Assembly (NCBI GenBank): GCA_947462535.1
Contig: CANHPN010000002.1
Location: forward strand, 1-64,000
DNA length: 64,000 bases
Direction: 5' to 3'
Source of the DNA: Akkermansiaceae bacterium
GTDB taxonomy: Bacteria > Verrucomicrobiota > Verrucomicrobiia > Verrucomicrobiales > Akkermansiaceae
A model generated the notes under the pieces. The model searched no databases. It was given only the letters and a program-made list of their open reading frames with translations, and was not told the DNA's origin. This document shows, piece after piece, positions 35,327 through 44,507 of the stretch; the first letter of the stretch is position 1, and each line of letters begins with the position of its first letter. Made by a program: the position numbers and the translations under genes.

Positions 35327-37234
35327 ATGAATCATCAGATAGCGCTCATCATTCTGGCGGTGCTTGCCCCGTTCACGGGGTCATTCGCCCAGACACCGAA
35401 ACCCCACGCAGACCTCAAGCTCATCAAGAAGGCGGCGTTGCGGATTGATCAGCACATCGCCTCGTTTTACCGGAATAAAAATCTAGCGGTTCCCAAGGTG
35501 GCCGACGACGCGATCTTCCTGCGGCGCGCATTTCTCGTTTCCGTGGGACGCATCCCGACGGCGGAGGAAGCCCTCGCGTTTTTGGAAATCGAGGACCCCG
35601 CCAAGCGGGAAACGCTGGTGGATTACCTGCTGAAATCCCAAGGCTACTCCAGCCACATGTCGAACTGGACGTTCGATCTGCTGCGTCTTACCGACAACCG
35701 CACCGGCTCTCCCGCCGGCAACGCGCCCTACCGCCACTGGGTCCGCACCGCCATGCGCAACAACATGCCGTGGAATGAATTCACCCGCCGTCTCGTCGCG
35801 TCATCCGGCGACGGATGGGACCCGAACACCGCCGCCGTCGGCTACTATACCCGCGACCGCGGCATGCCACTCGACAATCTATCCAATACGATGCGCGTCT
35901 TCCTCGGAACCCGCATGGAGTGCGCCCAGTGCCACGATGACCCGTATGGCACCACGGAGCGGCATGATTTCTATCAACTCGCCGCGTTCACACACGGCCA
36001 GACCACGGTCGGGCAGCACCACATGGAATCCCTCTGGCAGGAACTCCGGGACGGAGACCGCTCGCAAAGCGACGAATACCGCGTGGCACAAGTGCTGTGG
36101 GATCGCGTTTACGGCATGTCATTGAGCGGCGGTGGCACGGGTCGGATCCCGCTGCCGTCGGACTATCAGTATCGCGATGCCACGCCCGGCGAAGTCGTCG
36201 GTGCCCGAACCCCGTTCGGCCAGACGGTCCGCATGTCGGAAAAACGGGTGGAGTCTGATGGCCGGGTGAAACTAGCAGAATGGATCACTTCAAAAACCCG
36301 TGACCAGTTTCCCGCCGTCATTGCCAACCGGATGTGGAAGCGCGTCATGGGGAGGGGAGTTTACGAACCGGTAGATGAATTCATCCCGGTCGAAAAAACC
36401 ACCTACCCCGACCTCGTGAGCTACCTCGGGACGCTCATGGTGGAGCTGGATTACGACCTCCGCGCCTTCCAGCACGTCCTGCTCCTGACCCGCACCTTTC
36501 AGTTCGGGGCCAATCCGAATCCCTCCTCCATCGAGGGCGGCGACGACTTCCACGGCCGGAAAATCGAACGCCTGTCGTCCGAACAAATCTGGGACTCGCT
36601 CATCACCCTGGCCGCCGGCGATCCCGACAAACAACCCGCACGACCGCTGGACAGCCGCATCTACGTGGGCAACAAGCCCGTCCTCGTCGGGAAAAAGGAC
36701 ATGGCCCAGCTCTCGAAGGAAGTCCTCGCCCTCAAGTCGGAAAACGAACTCCGCTCGTATTTCTCCAAGTTCGTCAAAGAGGTGCGAAGCAGCGACTCAG
36801 GCTCCGAAAGCCGCGGCTCCATGATGGCGATGACTTCGGACCGCCCTTATAACAAGGACGCGAAAGTCCGCGCCTCCGAGCTCCCGTCACCCGCCCCGCG
36901 CGACCACTTACTCTATCTGTTCGGCGCTTCCGACCGCGAGGTGGTGGACGCCTTCAGCCGCGAGCCGAACGTCGGCCAAGTGCTCTCGCTGATGAACGGC
37001 TTCGTCCAGCGCGAACTGGTCAACAAACCCTCCGCCCATCTCTACAAATCGCTCGAAGGCGCCACCACCGACAAGGAGAAGATCCGCCGCCTCTACATCG
37101 CCGTCCTCAACCGCCTGCCGTCCGGTGAGGAAATGTCGTGGATGCTCGACGAGGTGCAAAAACAAGGCGACGCCGGCTACCGCAACATTGTCTCCGCCCT
37201 CGTGATGTCCTCCGAGTTCCTCTTCCTTCAATAA
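35327..37234 (+). CDS. DUF1549/DUF1553-type heme-binding protein
   Basis: 635 residues with a signal peptide (MNHQIALIILAVLAPFTGSFAQ). The DUF1549 part has 'DDAIFLRRAFLVSVGRIPTAEEALAFL' and a CAQCH motif in RMECAQCHDDPYG, as expected for covalent heme. The DUF1553 part has 'FPAVIANRMWKRVMGRGVYEPVDEF' and a C-terminal 'RRLYIAVLNRLPSGEEM' block. The family is characteristic of planctomycetes and verrucomicrobia and nearly always precedes a DUF1501 gene, as here (six-base gap). The separate N-terminal cytochrome of the longest members is absent. Role proposed in periplasmic oxidation of polysaccharides or sulfatase-linked catabolism; not established. Confidence 0.85.
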   Translation: MNHQIALIILAVLAPFTGSFAQTPKPHADLKLIKKAALRIDQHIASFYRNKNLAVPKVADDAIFLRRAFLVSVGRIPTAEEALAFLEIEDPAKRETLVDYLLKSQGYSSHMSNWTFDLLRLTDNRTGSPAGNAPYRHWVRTAMRNNMPWNEFTRRLVASSGDGWDPNTAAVGYYTRDRGMPLDNLSNTMRVFLGTRMECAQCHDDPYGTTERHDFYQLAAFTHGQTTVGQHHMESLWQELRDGDRSQSDEYRVAQVLWDRVYGMSLSGGGTGRIPLPSDYQYRDATPGEVVGARTPFGQTVRMSEKRVESDGRVKLAEWITSKTRDQFPAVIANRMWKRVMGRGVYEPVDEFIPVEKTTYPDLVSYLGTLMVELDYDLRAFQHVLLLTRTFQFGANPNPSSIEGGDDFHGRKIERLSSEQIWDSLITLAAGDPDKQPARPLDSRIYVGNKPVLVGKKDMAQLSKEVLALKSENELRSYFSKFVKEVRSSDSGSESRGSMMAMTSDRPYNKDAKVRASELPSPAPRDHLLYLFGASDREVVDAFSREPNVGQVLSLMNGFVQRELVNKPSAHLYKSLEGATTDKEKIRRLYIAVLNRLPSGEEMSWMLDEVQKQGDAGYRNIVSALVMSSEFLFLQ

Positions 37235-37240
37235 ATCCCC

Positions 37241-38539
37241 ATGAACCCCTTCCCCAAAGCCGACGAGCTCACCCGCCGCCAGTTCGTCTCGAACGCCGCC
37301 CGCGCCTATCTGGGAGTGCATCTCTTCCCGATGTTAGGCGGCACGCTCGCCAGCGCCGCGCCGGCGACAGCCGCCAAGGGCGGCACCGCGAAGAGTGTCA
37401 TCTATCTCTACATGTCCGGCGGCATGAGCCATCTCGACACTTTCGATCCCAAGCCGAAGAACAAGTCGGTCATGGGAAAAACCGAAGCCATCCCTACCAA
37501 GGTGGACGGCGTCATGCTCGGGAACCACCTCCCAAAAACCGCGGAGGTCATGGACAATGTCTGCGTCATCAACTCGATGAATTCCACCCAGGGCGCCCAC
37601 GAGCAAGGCGCTTACACCATGCACACCAGCTACGCCCTGCGCGGCACCATCGCCCATCCTTCGTTAGGCGCATGGGTGGTGAAACAAGGCGGCCGGATTC
37701 ACCCCGAGCTTCCCGGCTTCGTCGCCATCGACAGCTCCCCCGAGCACGTCGGCGGCGGCTTCTTCGGCGCGAAATACTCCGCCGCCCTCATTGGCAGCCC
37801 GGATGAAGGCCTCCAGGATTCCAAGCGACCCGATGCCGTGAGTCCCGAGGACTTCGACCGACGCCTCTCGCTTGCGGACCGCATGAACAGCCAGTTCCAC
37901 AACCGCTATCCGAATGCGGATGTCAAAGCCTACGAGGAACTCTATCGGGAAGCCATTGCCCTCATGAAATCCAAGGACCTCAGCGCTTTCGATCTCTCCC
38001 GGGAATCTGCCGCCACCCGCGGGCTCTACGGCAGCGGCCGCTTCGCCCAAGGCTGCCTGCTCGCCCGCCGGTTAGTGGAGAATGGCGTGCGCTTCGTCGA
38101 GGTGCAGCTCGGCGGCTGGGACACCCACGTGGACAACTTCACCGCCGTCGCCGGCCGCTGCAAGGAGTTCGACCAAGCCTATGCCGCCCTCATCACCGAC
38201 CTCGCGAAGTCCGGAAAACTCAAGGACACGCTCGTCGTCGTCGCCACCGAATTCGGCCGTTCCCCGGAAATCAAAGCCGAGCACAAAGACGGCCGCGACC
38301 ACCACCCGCAAGCCTTCTCCTGCCTGCTCGCCGGCGGCGGCATCAAGGGCGGGGTGAAGCACGGCCTAACCGATTCATCCGGCGGAAAAGTCAAGGAGGG
38401 CCTCGTCAGCGTCCAGGATTTCAACGCGACCATCGCCTACGCCCTCGCACTTCCCTACGACAACATCGTCATGTCGCCCACCAAGCGCCCCTTCAAGATC
38501 GCCGACAAGGGAGTCCCAGTCGCCAGCCTCTTCGGCTAA
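37241..38539 (+). CDS. Tat-exported DUF1501 protein
   Basis: 432 residues. A Tat signal is present (ELTRRQFVSNAARAYLG with a following hydrophobic stretch). The body has the alkaline-phosphatase-superfamily-like DUF1501 blocks: 'IYLYMSGGMSHLDTFDPKP', 'MDNVCVINSMNSTQGAHEQG', 'LGGWDTHVDNF', 'VVATEFGRSPEI', 'DGRDHHPQAFSCLLAGGGIKGG'. Several conserved Asp/His could bind metal. Forms a two-gene unit with the upstream heme protein. The biochemical role of the family is unknown. Confidence 0.88.
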   Translation: MNPFPKADELTRRQFVSNAARAYLGVHLFPMLGGTLASAAPATAAKGGTAKSVIYLYMSGGMSHLDTFDPKPKNKSVMGKTEAIPTKVDGVMLGNHLPKTAEVMDNVCVINSMNSTQGAHEQGAYTMHTSYALRGTIAHPSLGAWVVKQGGRIHPELPGFVAIDSSPEHVGGGFFGAKYSAALIGSPDEGLQDSKRPDAVSPEDFDRRLSLADRMNSQFHNRYPNADVKAYEELYREAIALMKSKDLSAFDLSRESAATRGLYGSGRFAQGCLLARRLVENGVRFVEVQLGGWDTHVDNFTAVAGRCKEFDQAYAALITDLAKSGKLKDTLVVVATEFGRSPEIKAEHKDGRDHHPQAFSCLLAGGGIKGGVKHGLTDSSGGKVKEGLVSVQDFNATIAYALALPYDNIVMSPTKRPFKIADKGVPVASLFG

Positions 38540-38560
38540 TTGGGGCGTTTCGAATAATTT

Positions 38561-38579
38561 AATTACGCTCCGCGTAATT
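38561..38579. terminator. hairpin between convergent genes
   Basis: aattacg-ctccg-cgtaatt, a perfect seven-base-pair stem with a five-base loop, in an AT-rich stretch between the DUF1501 stop and the photolyase stop. The flanking T- and A-rich bases make a bidirectional terminator plausible but the stem is AT-rich and weak. Confidence 0.45.
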
Positions 38580-38702
38580 TCAATTGATGCATCAGATCCG
38601 CGACCCGAAATGAGCCGGTCCGCTGCTGGTGAAATCGATAGTCTCTTGAATCGAAATTGGATTTCTGTGAATTACCGCCAGAGCTTGTGAAGTTGGAATT
38701 CA

Positions 38703-40154
38703 TCACAGCCCCGCCAGAAAGCCATCCGCCGCACGCCGGTGGGCTTCCTGTTTCTCCGGGGTCATTTTCTCCCAGCTCCTCGCCATCATGGAGAGCCGGG
38801 GGTTCTTGAGGAAAAACGGCGAGTGGTCGCCGATGAAGGTCCAGAAGAGGCCGTCCCAGATCCGGCACCACGCGCCTTTCGGCTCGTCTGACATTTTCAG
38901 GATGTAATTGGAGCCGGAGAGGTAGGGCTTGGTGGTGAAGGTGCCGCCGTCGGCGAACTGGGACATGCCGTAAACGTTAGGAACCATCACCCAGTCGTAG
39001 GAGTCCACGAACATTTCCATGAACCAGCGATAGACGTCGTCCGGCCGGATGCGGCAGAGCAGCATGAAATTCCCGAGCACCATCAGCCGCTCGATGTGGT
39101 GGCAGTAGCCGTCGTCCAGCAATTGCCGGATCACGCGGTCCACGGGCGGGATACCGGTGGTGGCGTCGTAGAAGCAGCGGGGCAGGGGACGGTCGAAATT
39201 CCAAAAATTGCCGTTGCGGATCTCCGTTCCACGGTGCCGATAGATGCCGTGCATGAACTCGCGCCAGCCGATGACCTGGCGGACGAAGCCTTCTAGCGAG
39301 TTCATGGGAGCGCTCCCGGACCTCGCCATCACGCGGTCGATGACGTCCTGCGGATCAAGCAGGCCGATGTTGAGCGCCGGGGTGATGGCGGAGTGATAGA
39401 TCGTGGCGTGTTCGGTGGAGATCGCGTCTTCGTAGAGGCCGAAGTTTTCGAGGCGCTCGTCGATGAATTGGTCCAGCCAGGTTTCCGCGTCCTTGCGGGT
39501 GACCGGCCAGCGGAAGTGCTTCAGCGAGCCGGGGTTGTCGGGGAATTTTCGGGTGACGTAATCGGCGGCTTCCCGGGTGAAGTCGTTGGTTCGCGTGAAC
39601 GGCTCGCGGGGCGGGACGTGGGCTTTCGGCAGCTTCGCGCGGTTCTCGGTATCGAACGACCACTTGCCGCCGACGGGCGTGCCGTCAGATTCTAGCAAGA
39701 CGTTCATCCGCTTGCGCTGGGCTTCGTAGAACTTGGCCATGAACGGCTTTTTCTTCGAGGCGATGTGCGCTGCCAGAAATTCCGGCGGGCTGAGGAAATT
39801 CGGGGAAGTGTGGACGACCAACTTCGCTCCGTGTCTCCCCGCCAGACGTTTCACGCGCCTCATCAACACGTCGTCGGCTGGATCGGCGAGGTGGATTTCC
39901 CGGGTCTGCGCGGGCAGGGCGGGCCGTTCCGCGGATTCGATGTAACGCACATGGTGACCGGCCGCTTCAAGTTCGGCGGCGTAGGCCCTCATCGACGCGC
40001 GGTGGAGCATGAGCTTCTGGCAATGCATCGCCGCCGGCCAGTGCGGGTCGTTGCCGAAGAACAAAGGATCTTCGATCAGCTGGATTTCCCGACCCCGCGC
40101 GACGGCCGGGTGGTTTTTAAAAAGCTGATGGGGGAAGATGAGGGTGATTTCCAT
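38703..40154 (-). CDS. cryptochrome/photolyase-related protein (PhrB-like clade)
   Basis: 483 residues. N-terminal Rossmann half begins EITLIFPHQLF. The FAD-binding half has 'EGFVRQVIGWREFMHGIYR', 'YCHHIERLMVLGNFMLL', 'YDWVMVPNVYGMSQFADGG' and 'TKPYLSGSNYILKMSD', which match the PhrB/(6-4) FeS-BCP group. The Agrobacterium PhrB iron-sulfur ligands are mostly missing: after MSD only Cys430 remains, and position 350 is Tyr with Cys351 next to it. It probably binds FAD; whether it repairs (6-4) photoproducts or senses light is open. Six bases from the SDR gene. Confidence 0.85.
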   Translation of the reverse strand: MEITLIFPHQLFKNHPAVARGREIQLIEDPLFFGNDPHWPAAMHCQKLMLHRASMRAYAAELEAAGHHVRYIESAERPALPAQTREIHLADPADDVLMRRVKRLAGRHGAKLVVHTSPNFLSPPEFLAAHIASKKKPFMAKFYEAQRKRMNVLLESDGTPVGGKWSFDTENRAKLPKAHVPPREPFTRTNDFTREAADYVTRKFPDNPGSLKHFRWPVTRKDAETWLDQFIDERLENFGLYEDAISTEHATIYHSAITPALNIGLLDPQDVIDRVMARSGSAPMNSLEGFVRQVIGWREFMHGIYRHRGTEIRNGNFWNFDRPLPRCFYDATTGIPPVDRVIRQLLDDGYCHHIERLMVLGNFMLLCRIRPDDVYRWFMEMFVDSYDWVMVPNVYGMSQFADGGTFTTKPYLSGSNYILKMSDEPKGAWCRIWDGLFWTFIGDHSPFFLKNPRLSMMARSWEKMTPEKQEAHRRAADGFLAGL

Positions 40155-40160
40155 GAGCGG

Positions 40161-40856
40161 TCAAAACGTCCTGATCGATGAGAGCCCACCGTCGGGGCGG
40201 AGGATCTGGCCGGTGAAGAACTTGGAGGCACCCGAGAGGAGGAATGACACGAGTTGGGCCACGTCATCGGGATCGCCGACTTGTTGGAGCGGGTGGCGTT
40301 TGGCGGCGGCCTCCATTTTCACATCGGAATTTAACAGATTCCCGGCGAGCGGCGTGTCGGTGAGCGAGGGTGCGATGGCGTTCACCCGGATGCGCGGCGC
40401 CAGCTCTGCGGCGAGTGACAGGACCAGCCCTTCCACCGCGCCCTTGGCGGCGGCGATGGAGGCGTGGAACGGGAGTCCCTGCGCGACGGCGATGCTGGAA
40501 AAAAGCACCACCGAGGCGGAGGGCGCGGCTTTCAACGCGGGCAGCGCGGCCTGGAGCGCGGCGACCGCGCCGAGGCAGTTGATCTGATAGTCGTTGAGGA
40601 AATCCTCTGCGGTGAGCCGGTGGAATGGCTTGAGGGTGATGCTGCCGGGAAAATAAACGAAACCGTCGAGCACCGGCGGCAGCTCGAGCGGACCCGGGTT
40701 GTGCGCGTCGAAGGGCTGCACGGGAACGCCCATTTCCTCCAGCGGCCCGGCGCTGCGGGCGGCGACGACAAGCGAATTTCCCTGCGCCTGCAACAAGCGG
40801 GCCGTCGCCAGCCCGATCCCCGAGTTTCCGCCGATCATCAATATCGTTCGTGACAT
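40161..40856 (-). CDS. short-chain dehydrogenase/reductase
   Basis: 231 residues from the ATG at 40856. NAD(P)-binding start MIGGNSGIGLATARLL (GxxxGxG-like), catalytic Ser in VVLFSSIA; the usual YxxxK is replaced by HASIAAAKGAVEGL, where His stands for Tyr and Lys is kept. C-terminal 'TPLAGNLLNSD...GQILRPDGG' is typical of SDR. The Tyr-to-His change may lower or alter activity. Sits directly upstream of the photolyase-related gene, a pairing also seen for SDRs with photolyase-type genes elsewhere, so a shared light or stress role is possible. Confidence 0.8.
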   Translation of the reverse strand: MSRTILMIGGNSGIGLATARLLQAQGNSLVVAARSAGPLEEMGVPVQPFDAHNPGPLELPPVLDGFVYFPGSITLKPFHRLTAEDFLNDYQINCLGAVAALQAALPALKAAPSASVVLFSSIAVAQGLPFHASIAAAKGAVEGLVLSLAAELAPRIRVNAIAPSLTDTPLAGNLLNSDVKMEAAAKRHPLQQVGDPDDVAQLVSFLLSGASKFFTGQILRPDGGLSSIRTF

Positions 40857-41039
40857 GGCCGAAGGTGGGCCGCTATGCGACTCGGTCAAGGGGGCGATAA
40901 TATTAAGCTTCATCAAAACATCCGCGCCGGGGTTCTGCAGCGACACCATGTGATCCGGCGAGAACGCGATGAACCATTTTCCACCGCGCACGATGCGGGC
41001 GGTGAAGGTGGCGGCGGTTTTCATTTGGGTGGGGTGCAT
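40857..41039 (-). other. possible HicB-like remnant fused in frame upstream of the SDR gene
   Basis: The SDR frame stays open upstream to an ATG at 41039 (another at 41024). The extension, about 61 residues, contains FTARIVRGGKWFIAFSPDH followed by SLQNPGADVLMKL, which faintly resembles the first strands of HicB-type domains. It is more likely an upstream relic than part of the SDR enzyme, which starts properly at 40856. Similarity is weak. Confidence 0.2.
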
Positions 41040-41370
41040 CTTCCTTAAACTTGCCGCAAGTTCTGATTCGGCGGCGGATAGGTGGGTGGCGTGGCTTTAG
41101 GATTCAGGGAAAAGCCCCGGAATTTGGCGGAAGGCCCTGCCATTCCAAGGCCGTAAACCCTCGCCCAAGGGAGCGATGATATGGGCATGCTGTTCTGCCC
41201 CCCGGAACCAAAATTCCGCCGGGGAATTTTCCTCAGGTGATTGACCATGAACGGCTCATGGCACTGGTGCGCGAGCCAGTTGCCTACAGTCATTCCGACT
41301 TCTTTTGACTGCTAGATGCTCGGGAAATTGAATTCGCGAGCCCCCGTAACGGAGCAAACCACTGACAGCA
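41040..41370. other. intergenic stretch upstream of the intron remnant
   Basis: About 330 bases with no supported gene. A plus-strand frame from about 41182 to 41309 ends in VIDHERLMALVREPVAYSH and a TGA, with no recognised family. Part of this DNA could be upstream intron sequence, since the following bases are group II intron domain V. Confidence 0.35.
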
Positions 41371-41452
41371 GAGCCGGATGCGGGAGATTCGCACGCCCGG
41401 TTCTGAGGGGGGGCGGGGCGAAAACCCCGTTCCTGCCTCTATCCTGGGTCGC
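41371..41452 (+). mobile_element. group II intron 3' remnant (domains V and VI)
   Basis: 41371-41403 (gagccggatgcgg ... cgcccggttc) has the hallmark of domain V: an AGC catalytic triad in gagccg paired with cggttc, a bulged middle and a short capped hairpin gcg-ggagatt-cgc. It is followed by tgaggggggg and a second hairpin, cggggcgaaaaccccg, as domain VI, then tcctgcctctatcc, which resembles an intron 3' end. No reverse-transcriptase/maturase gene is present in the ~500 bases upstream. The element is a decayed or solitary 3' fragment next to the end of the superoxide dismutase gene. Confidence 0.7.
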
Positions 41453-41466
41453 GTTGCGAGAGCGGG

Positions 41467-42198
41467 TTAGGCTTTGAAACGCTGCGAGACCGCAGGCCAG
41501 TTGACGATGTTCCACCAGGCGGCGATGTAGTCCGGGCGGCGGTTCTGGTAGTGGAGATAGTAGGCGTGCTCCCAGACGTCGAGGCCGAGGAGCGGGGTGC
41601 CGAGGTCGGCGTCGGGGACGAGGCCCCTCATCGTGGGGTTGTCCTGGTTGGCGGTGCTGGTGATCTTGAGCTTGCCGTCTTTGACGATAAGCCATGCCCA
41701 GCCGGAGCCGAAGCGCTTGGTGGCGGCCTCGCCGAAGGATTTCTTGAAGGCGTCCATCGAGCCGAACTCGGCGTCGATGGCGGCGGTGAGTTCGGCGGAT
41801 GGCTTGCCGGATTTTCCTGCGGGGGCGAGGGTTTTCCAGAAGAAGTCGTGGTTCCAATGGCCGCCGCCGTTGTTGCGGAGGGTGGTGCGGAGGGCTTCGT
41901 CGCCGACGGTGGGGAGGCTGGCGAGGAGCGCGTCTAGCGGCTGCTTGGCGAGCTCGGGCGCGGTGGCGAGGGCGGTGTTGAGATTGTTGATGTAGGCGGC
42001 GTGGTGCTTGCCGTGATGGATCTCCATCGTCCGGGCGTCGATGTGCGGCTCCAGCGCATCGAATGCATACGCGAGGGCGGGAAGCTTGTGGATCGGGACG
42101 GTCTGCGCGCTGGCGGCGCGAGGCAGCAAGGCGGCGGTGGCGGCGAGGGTGCCGAGTTTCACGAAATTCCGGCGGTCGAGGGAGGATGAATTTTTCAT
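41467..42198 (-). CDS. Fe/Mn superoxide dismutase, Tat-exported
   Basis: 243 residues. A twin-arginine signal ([24 protein letters not shown]) replaces the usual cytoplasmic start. The enzyme has all four metal ligands: His in [14 protein letters not shown], His in [11 protein letters not shown], Asp and His in [18 protein letters not shown] and the DVWEHAYY block fit the Fe/Mn SOD family. It converts superoxide to peroxide and oxygen, here outside the cytoplasm. Metal choice cannot be decided by eye. A group II intron relic follows its stop. Confidence 0.93.
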   Translation of the reverse strand: MKNSSSLDRRNFVKLGTLAATAALLPRAASAQTVPIHKLPALAYAFDALEPHIDARTMEIHHGKHHAAYINNLNTALATAPELAKQPLDALLASLPTVGDEALRTTLRNNGGGHWNHDFFWKTLAPAGKSGKPSAELTAAIDAEFGSMDAFKKSFGEAATKRFGSGWAWLIVKDGKLKITSTANQDNPTMRGLVPDADLGTPLLGLDVWEHAYYLHYQNRRPDYIAAWWNIVNWPAVSQRFKA

Positions 42199-42231
42199 GG
42201 TCGGATTATCTAAGCGGGGTGTGAGGGAAAT

Positions 42232-43179
42232 TCAAACGCTGATTGAAACGGCTTCGCGGGCGAGCGCGGCGGCGCCGATGGTGCCGGCCTCGTGGCCGAA
42301 TGCGGCGGGCAAGATCTGCAGGTGGTCCTTGAACGGACCTGATAGCTGTGAGAACAGGTGCGTTTGAAAGGATTTGAAAAGGAGTTCCCCGGCACGGGCG
42401 ACGCCGCCACCGATGATGATGGCCTCGGGATTGAGGAGCCAGCAGCAGTTCATGGCGGCGGTGGCGAGCATCCTGCCGATGAGCTCCCATTGGGCGATGG
42501 CGACGGGATCTCCGAGGTGGGCGGCGGCGGCGAGGGCGGCGGGCGAGCATTCTTCAAGGGCTTTTTGAATGCCAGCCGCGTGGTAGGCGTCGTGGGCCAT
42601 CGCGGTGATTTCGCGATTTCCGACATAGTCTTCGAGCGCGCCGAGATTTCCGTAATGGCCGGGCCGGCCCTGATAGTCGATAGAGGTCTGGCCGATTTCG
42701 CCCGCGCCGTGACGGGCGCCGCGGATCATCTGGCCGTTGGCGATGATGGCACCGCCGACGCCGGTGCCCAGGGAGATGAAAACGACGTGTTGGAAGCCGC
42801 GGCCGGCACCCCATTTCCACTCGGCGAAGCCCATGCATTTGGCGTCGTTTTCGACGACGACCGGCAGGGCGGTTTGCTGTTGGACAATTTTCCGGAGGGG
42901 GATGGAGGTCCAGCCTTGGACATTGGTGAGACCATGGACGAGACCGGCTTCGAAATCGACGAAGCCGGGCATGCCCACGCCGATGGCGGCGATGCCCGGA
43001 TGCCTCGCCCGCAAATCCTCAACCACGCGAACCATGGCGGCGATCAGCTCGTCAGGGCCGGAGAATTCCTGGGTGGCGATGGGCGGCGCGTGATCGATGA
43101 TGTGGCTTTGGAAAACGACGGCGATTTTCACCGAGGTTCCGCCAAAATCGATGCCGATGGTCAGGGAGCTGTCACTCAT
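42232..43179 (-). CDS. ROK-family sugar kinase (glucokinase-like)
   Basis: 315 residues from the ATG at 43179. ROK kinase features: IGIDFGGTSVKIAVV (phosphate loop), 'VVENDAKCMGFAEWKWGAG' with the catalytic Asp, 'FISLGTGVGGAIIANGQMIRGA', 'GEIGQTSID', and NPEAIIIGGGVA. The usual Cys-rich zinc motif after GE(I/L)G is not seen: the sequence reads 'YQGRPGHYGNLGALEDYVGN', with GALE in place of CGNRGCLE. Probably phosphorylates glucose or a related hexose with ATP. It shares strand with coaX, 43 bases away. Confidence 0.85.
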   Translation of the reverse strand: MSDSSLTIGIDFGGTSVKIAVVFQSHIIDHAPPIATQEFSGPDELIAAMVRVVEDLRARHPGIAAIGVGMPGFVDFEAGLVHGLTNVQGWTSIPLRKIVQQQTALPVVVENDAKCMGFAEWKWGAGRGFQHVVFISLGTGVGGAIIANGQMIRGARHGAGEIGQTSIDYQGRPGHYGNLGALEDYVGNREITAMAHDAYHAAGIQKALEECSPAALAAAAHLGDPVAIAQWELIGRMLATAAMNCCWLLNPEAIIIGGGVARAGELLFKSFQTHLFSQLSGPFKDHLQILPAAFGHEAGTIGAAALAREAVSISV

Positions 43180-43222
43180 TGCGGGAGGAGAGGTATCGGA
43201 TAGGATCGGAATGGCACGTGTT

Positions 43223-43960
43223 TTATGAAAACACGCGGGCCGCCACTTGGCGGAGGCCATCGAGGGTGATGTCGGGATCGACCGCGTCGATCTCGGGCAA
43301 GCCCCGGGCGATGAGCGGTGCGTCGCCGCCGGTGGCGATGATTTTCGGCTTGCCGGGGAGTTCGGCGCAGATCCGCGCGATGATTTCCCTCACCAGCCCG
43401 CGGTAGCCGAAAACGGCACCGACCTGCATGGCGTGGACGGTGGATTTGCCGATGGCGGAGGCGGGTTCCTTCAGCACGATCTCGGGGAGCAACGCGGTTT
43501 TCCGAGAAAGATAGCCCGACATCGCGCCCAAACCGGGGGCGATCACTCCGCCGCAGTAGGCAGGCTCGGCGGAAATGACGTCGAAAGTGACGGCGGTGCC
43601 GAAATCGATGATGACGGCGGGAACGCCGTGGCGGGTGAGGACACCTGCGGCATTGGCAAGGCGGTCCGCGCCGATCTGCGAGGGCAGCGGGTAGTCGATG
43701 CCCATGCCGAGCGGGCTTTGGTGATCGAGGAAATGCAGCGGGTATTTCCCCTCGAAGTGGGATTGGAGGATCGCGGCTTTTTCCGGGACGACGGAGCAGA
43801 CCATCACGGCGTCGAAGTCGATTTCCGCGAGGAGGGACGCCAGCGAGTCGGGGGAAATTTCGGCGGTCGGAAGGACGTTCCGCCACGGCAGCAGGCGGTC
43901 GGCGTCGCCGAGGGCGAATTTCGTGCGGGTGTTCGAGTTGTCGATCAGGAGCCAGGCCAT
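43223..43960 (-). CDS. coaX: type III pantothenate kinase
   Basis: 245 residues. LLIDNSNTRTKFALG is the phosphate-binding start (Asp-Asn in place of the more usual DIGNT), 'QIGADRLANAAG' with the catalytic Asp, IIDFGTAVTFDVIS, GGVIAPGLGAM, and IIATGGDAPLIA. CoaX makes 4'-phosphopantothenate, the first step of coenzyme A synthesis, and needs a monovalent cation. Normal length. Four bases separate it from the upstream small gene. Confidence 0.93.
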   Translation of the reverse strand: MAWLLIDNSNTRTKFALGDADRLLPWRNVLPTAEISPDSLASLLAEIDFDAVMVCSVVPEKAAILQSHFEGKYPLHFLDHQSPLGMGIDYPLPSQIGADRLANAAGVLTRHGVPAVIIDFGTAVTFDVISAEPAYCGGVIAPGLGAMSGYLSRKTALLPEIVLKEPASAIGKSTVHAMQVGAVFGYRGLVREIIARICAELPGKPKIIATGGDAPLIARGLPEIDAVDPDITLDGLRQVAARVFS

Positions 43961-43963
43961 GGG

Positions 43964-44413
43964 TCACCAGTGGTTGATGTTGAAGTTCCTATAGGTGGAG
44001 GTCGCGAGCTCGGGGACGTTGTTTCCGTTTTTGATCAGGAGTTTGCCGTCATTCAGATGCAAGGTGAGAGGGCCTGCGAGATCGGCGGGTTCGAGCCAGA
44101 ATTTGAACCAGATCTCGGTGGTTCCGTGGCCGTCATTTCCGGCGAAGGCGGTATCGGCGGGTTCGTGTCTCGCGCCGGTTGCGGTTTCCAGGCGGACGGT
44201 TTTCTGGAGATCGTGGGTCATGCCGGGATTCACCTTCAAGTGCACATCGACCCAGAAAAACGATTGGTCGCGGGTGACCAGGGTTTCCACGACTTTGCAG
44301 CGCGCCGCAGGATCCGGCCGCCACGCGTAGGGCCGGAAACAGCTCCACGCCGCGAACGCGGCGGAAATCAACAGGCATACCAACAGGGAATGACGAAGGA
44401 TCCGGCGCTTCAC
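43964..44413 (-). CDS. hypothetical membrane-anchored protein
   Basis: About 149 residues if it begins at the GTG at 44413; the frame is open further but that part overlaps nothing recognisable and lacks a better start. An N-terminal membrane helix (LLVCLLISAAFAAWSCF, with a possible lipobox-like SC) precedes a strand-rich domain. No family recognised. It lies immediately before coaX in the same direction. Confidence 0.55.
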   Translation of the reverse strand: MKRRILRHSLLVCLLISAAFAAWSCFRPYAWRPDPAARCKVVETLVTRDQSFFWVDVHLKVNPGMTHDLQKTVRLETATGARHEPADTAFAGNDGHGTTEIWFKFWLEPADLAGPLTLHLNDGKLLIKNGNNVPELATSTYRNFNINHW

Positions 44414-44507
44414 GCGGAAAGAGGAAACTGATTGGAGCGATGCTGCAAACGAAAACGGGCGGACCGTTACCGGCCCGCCCGTGGGAATCAACAACCGGGT
44501 TCGGAAA

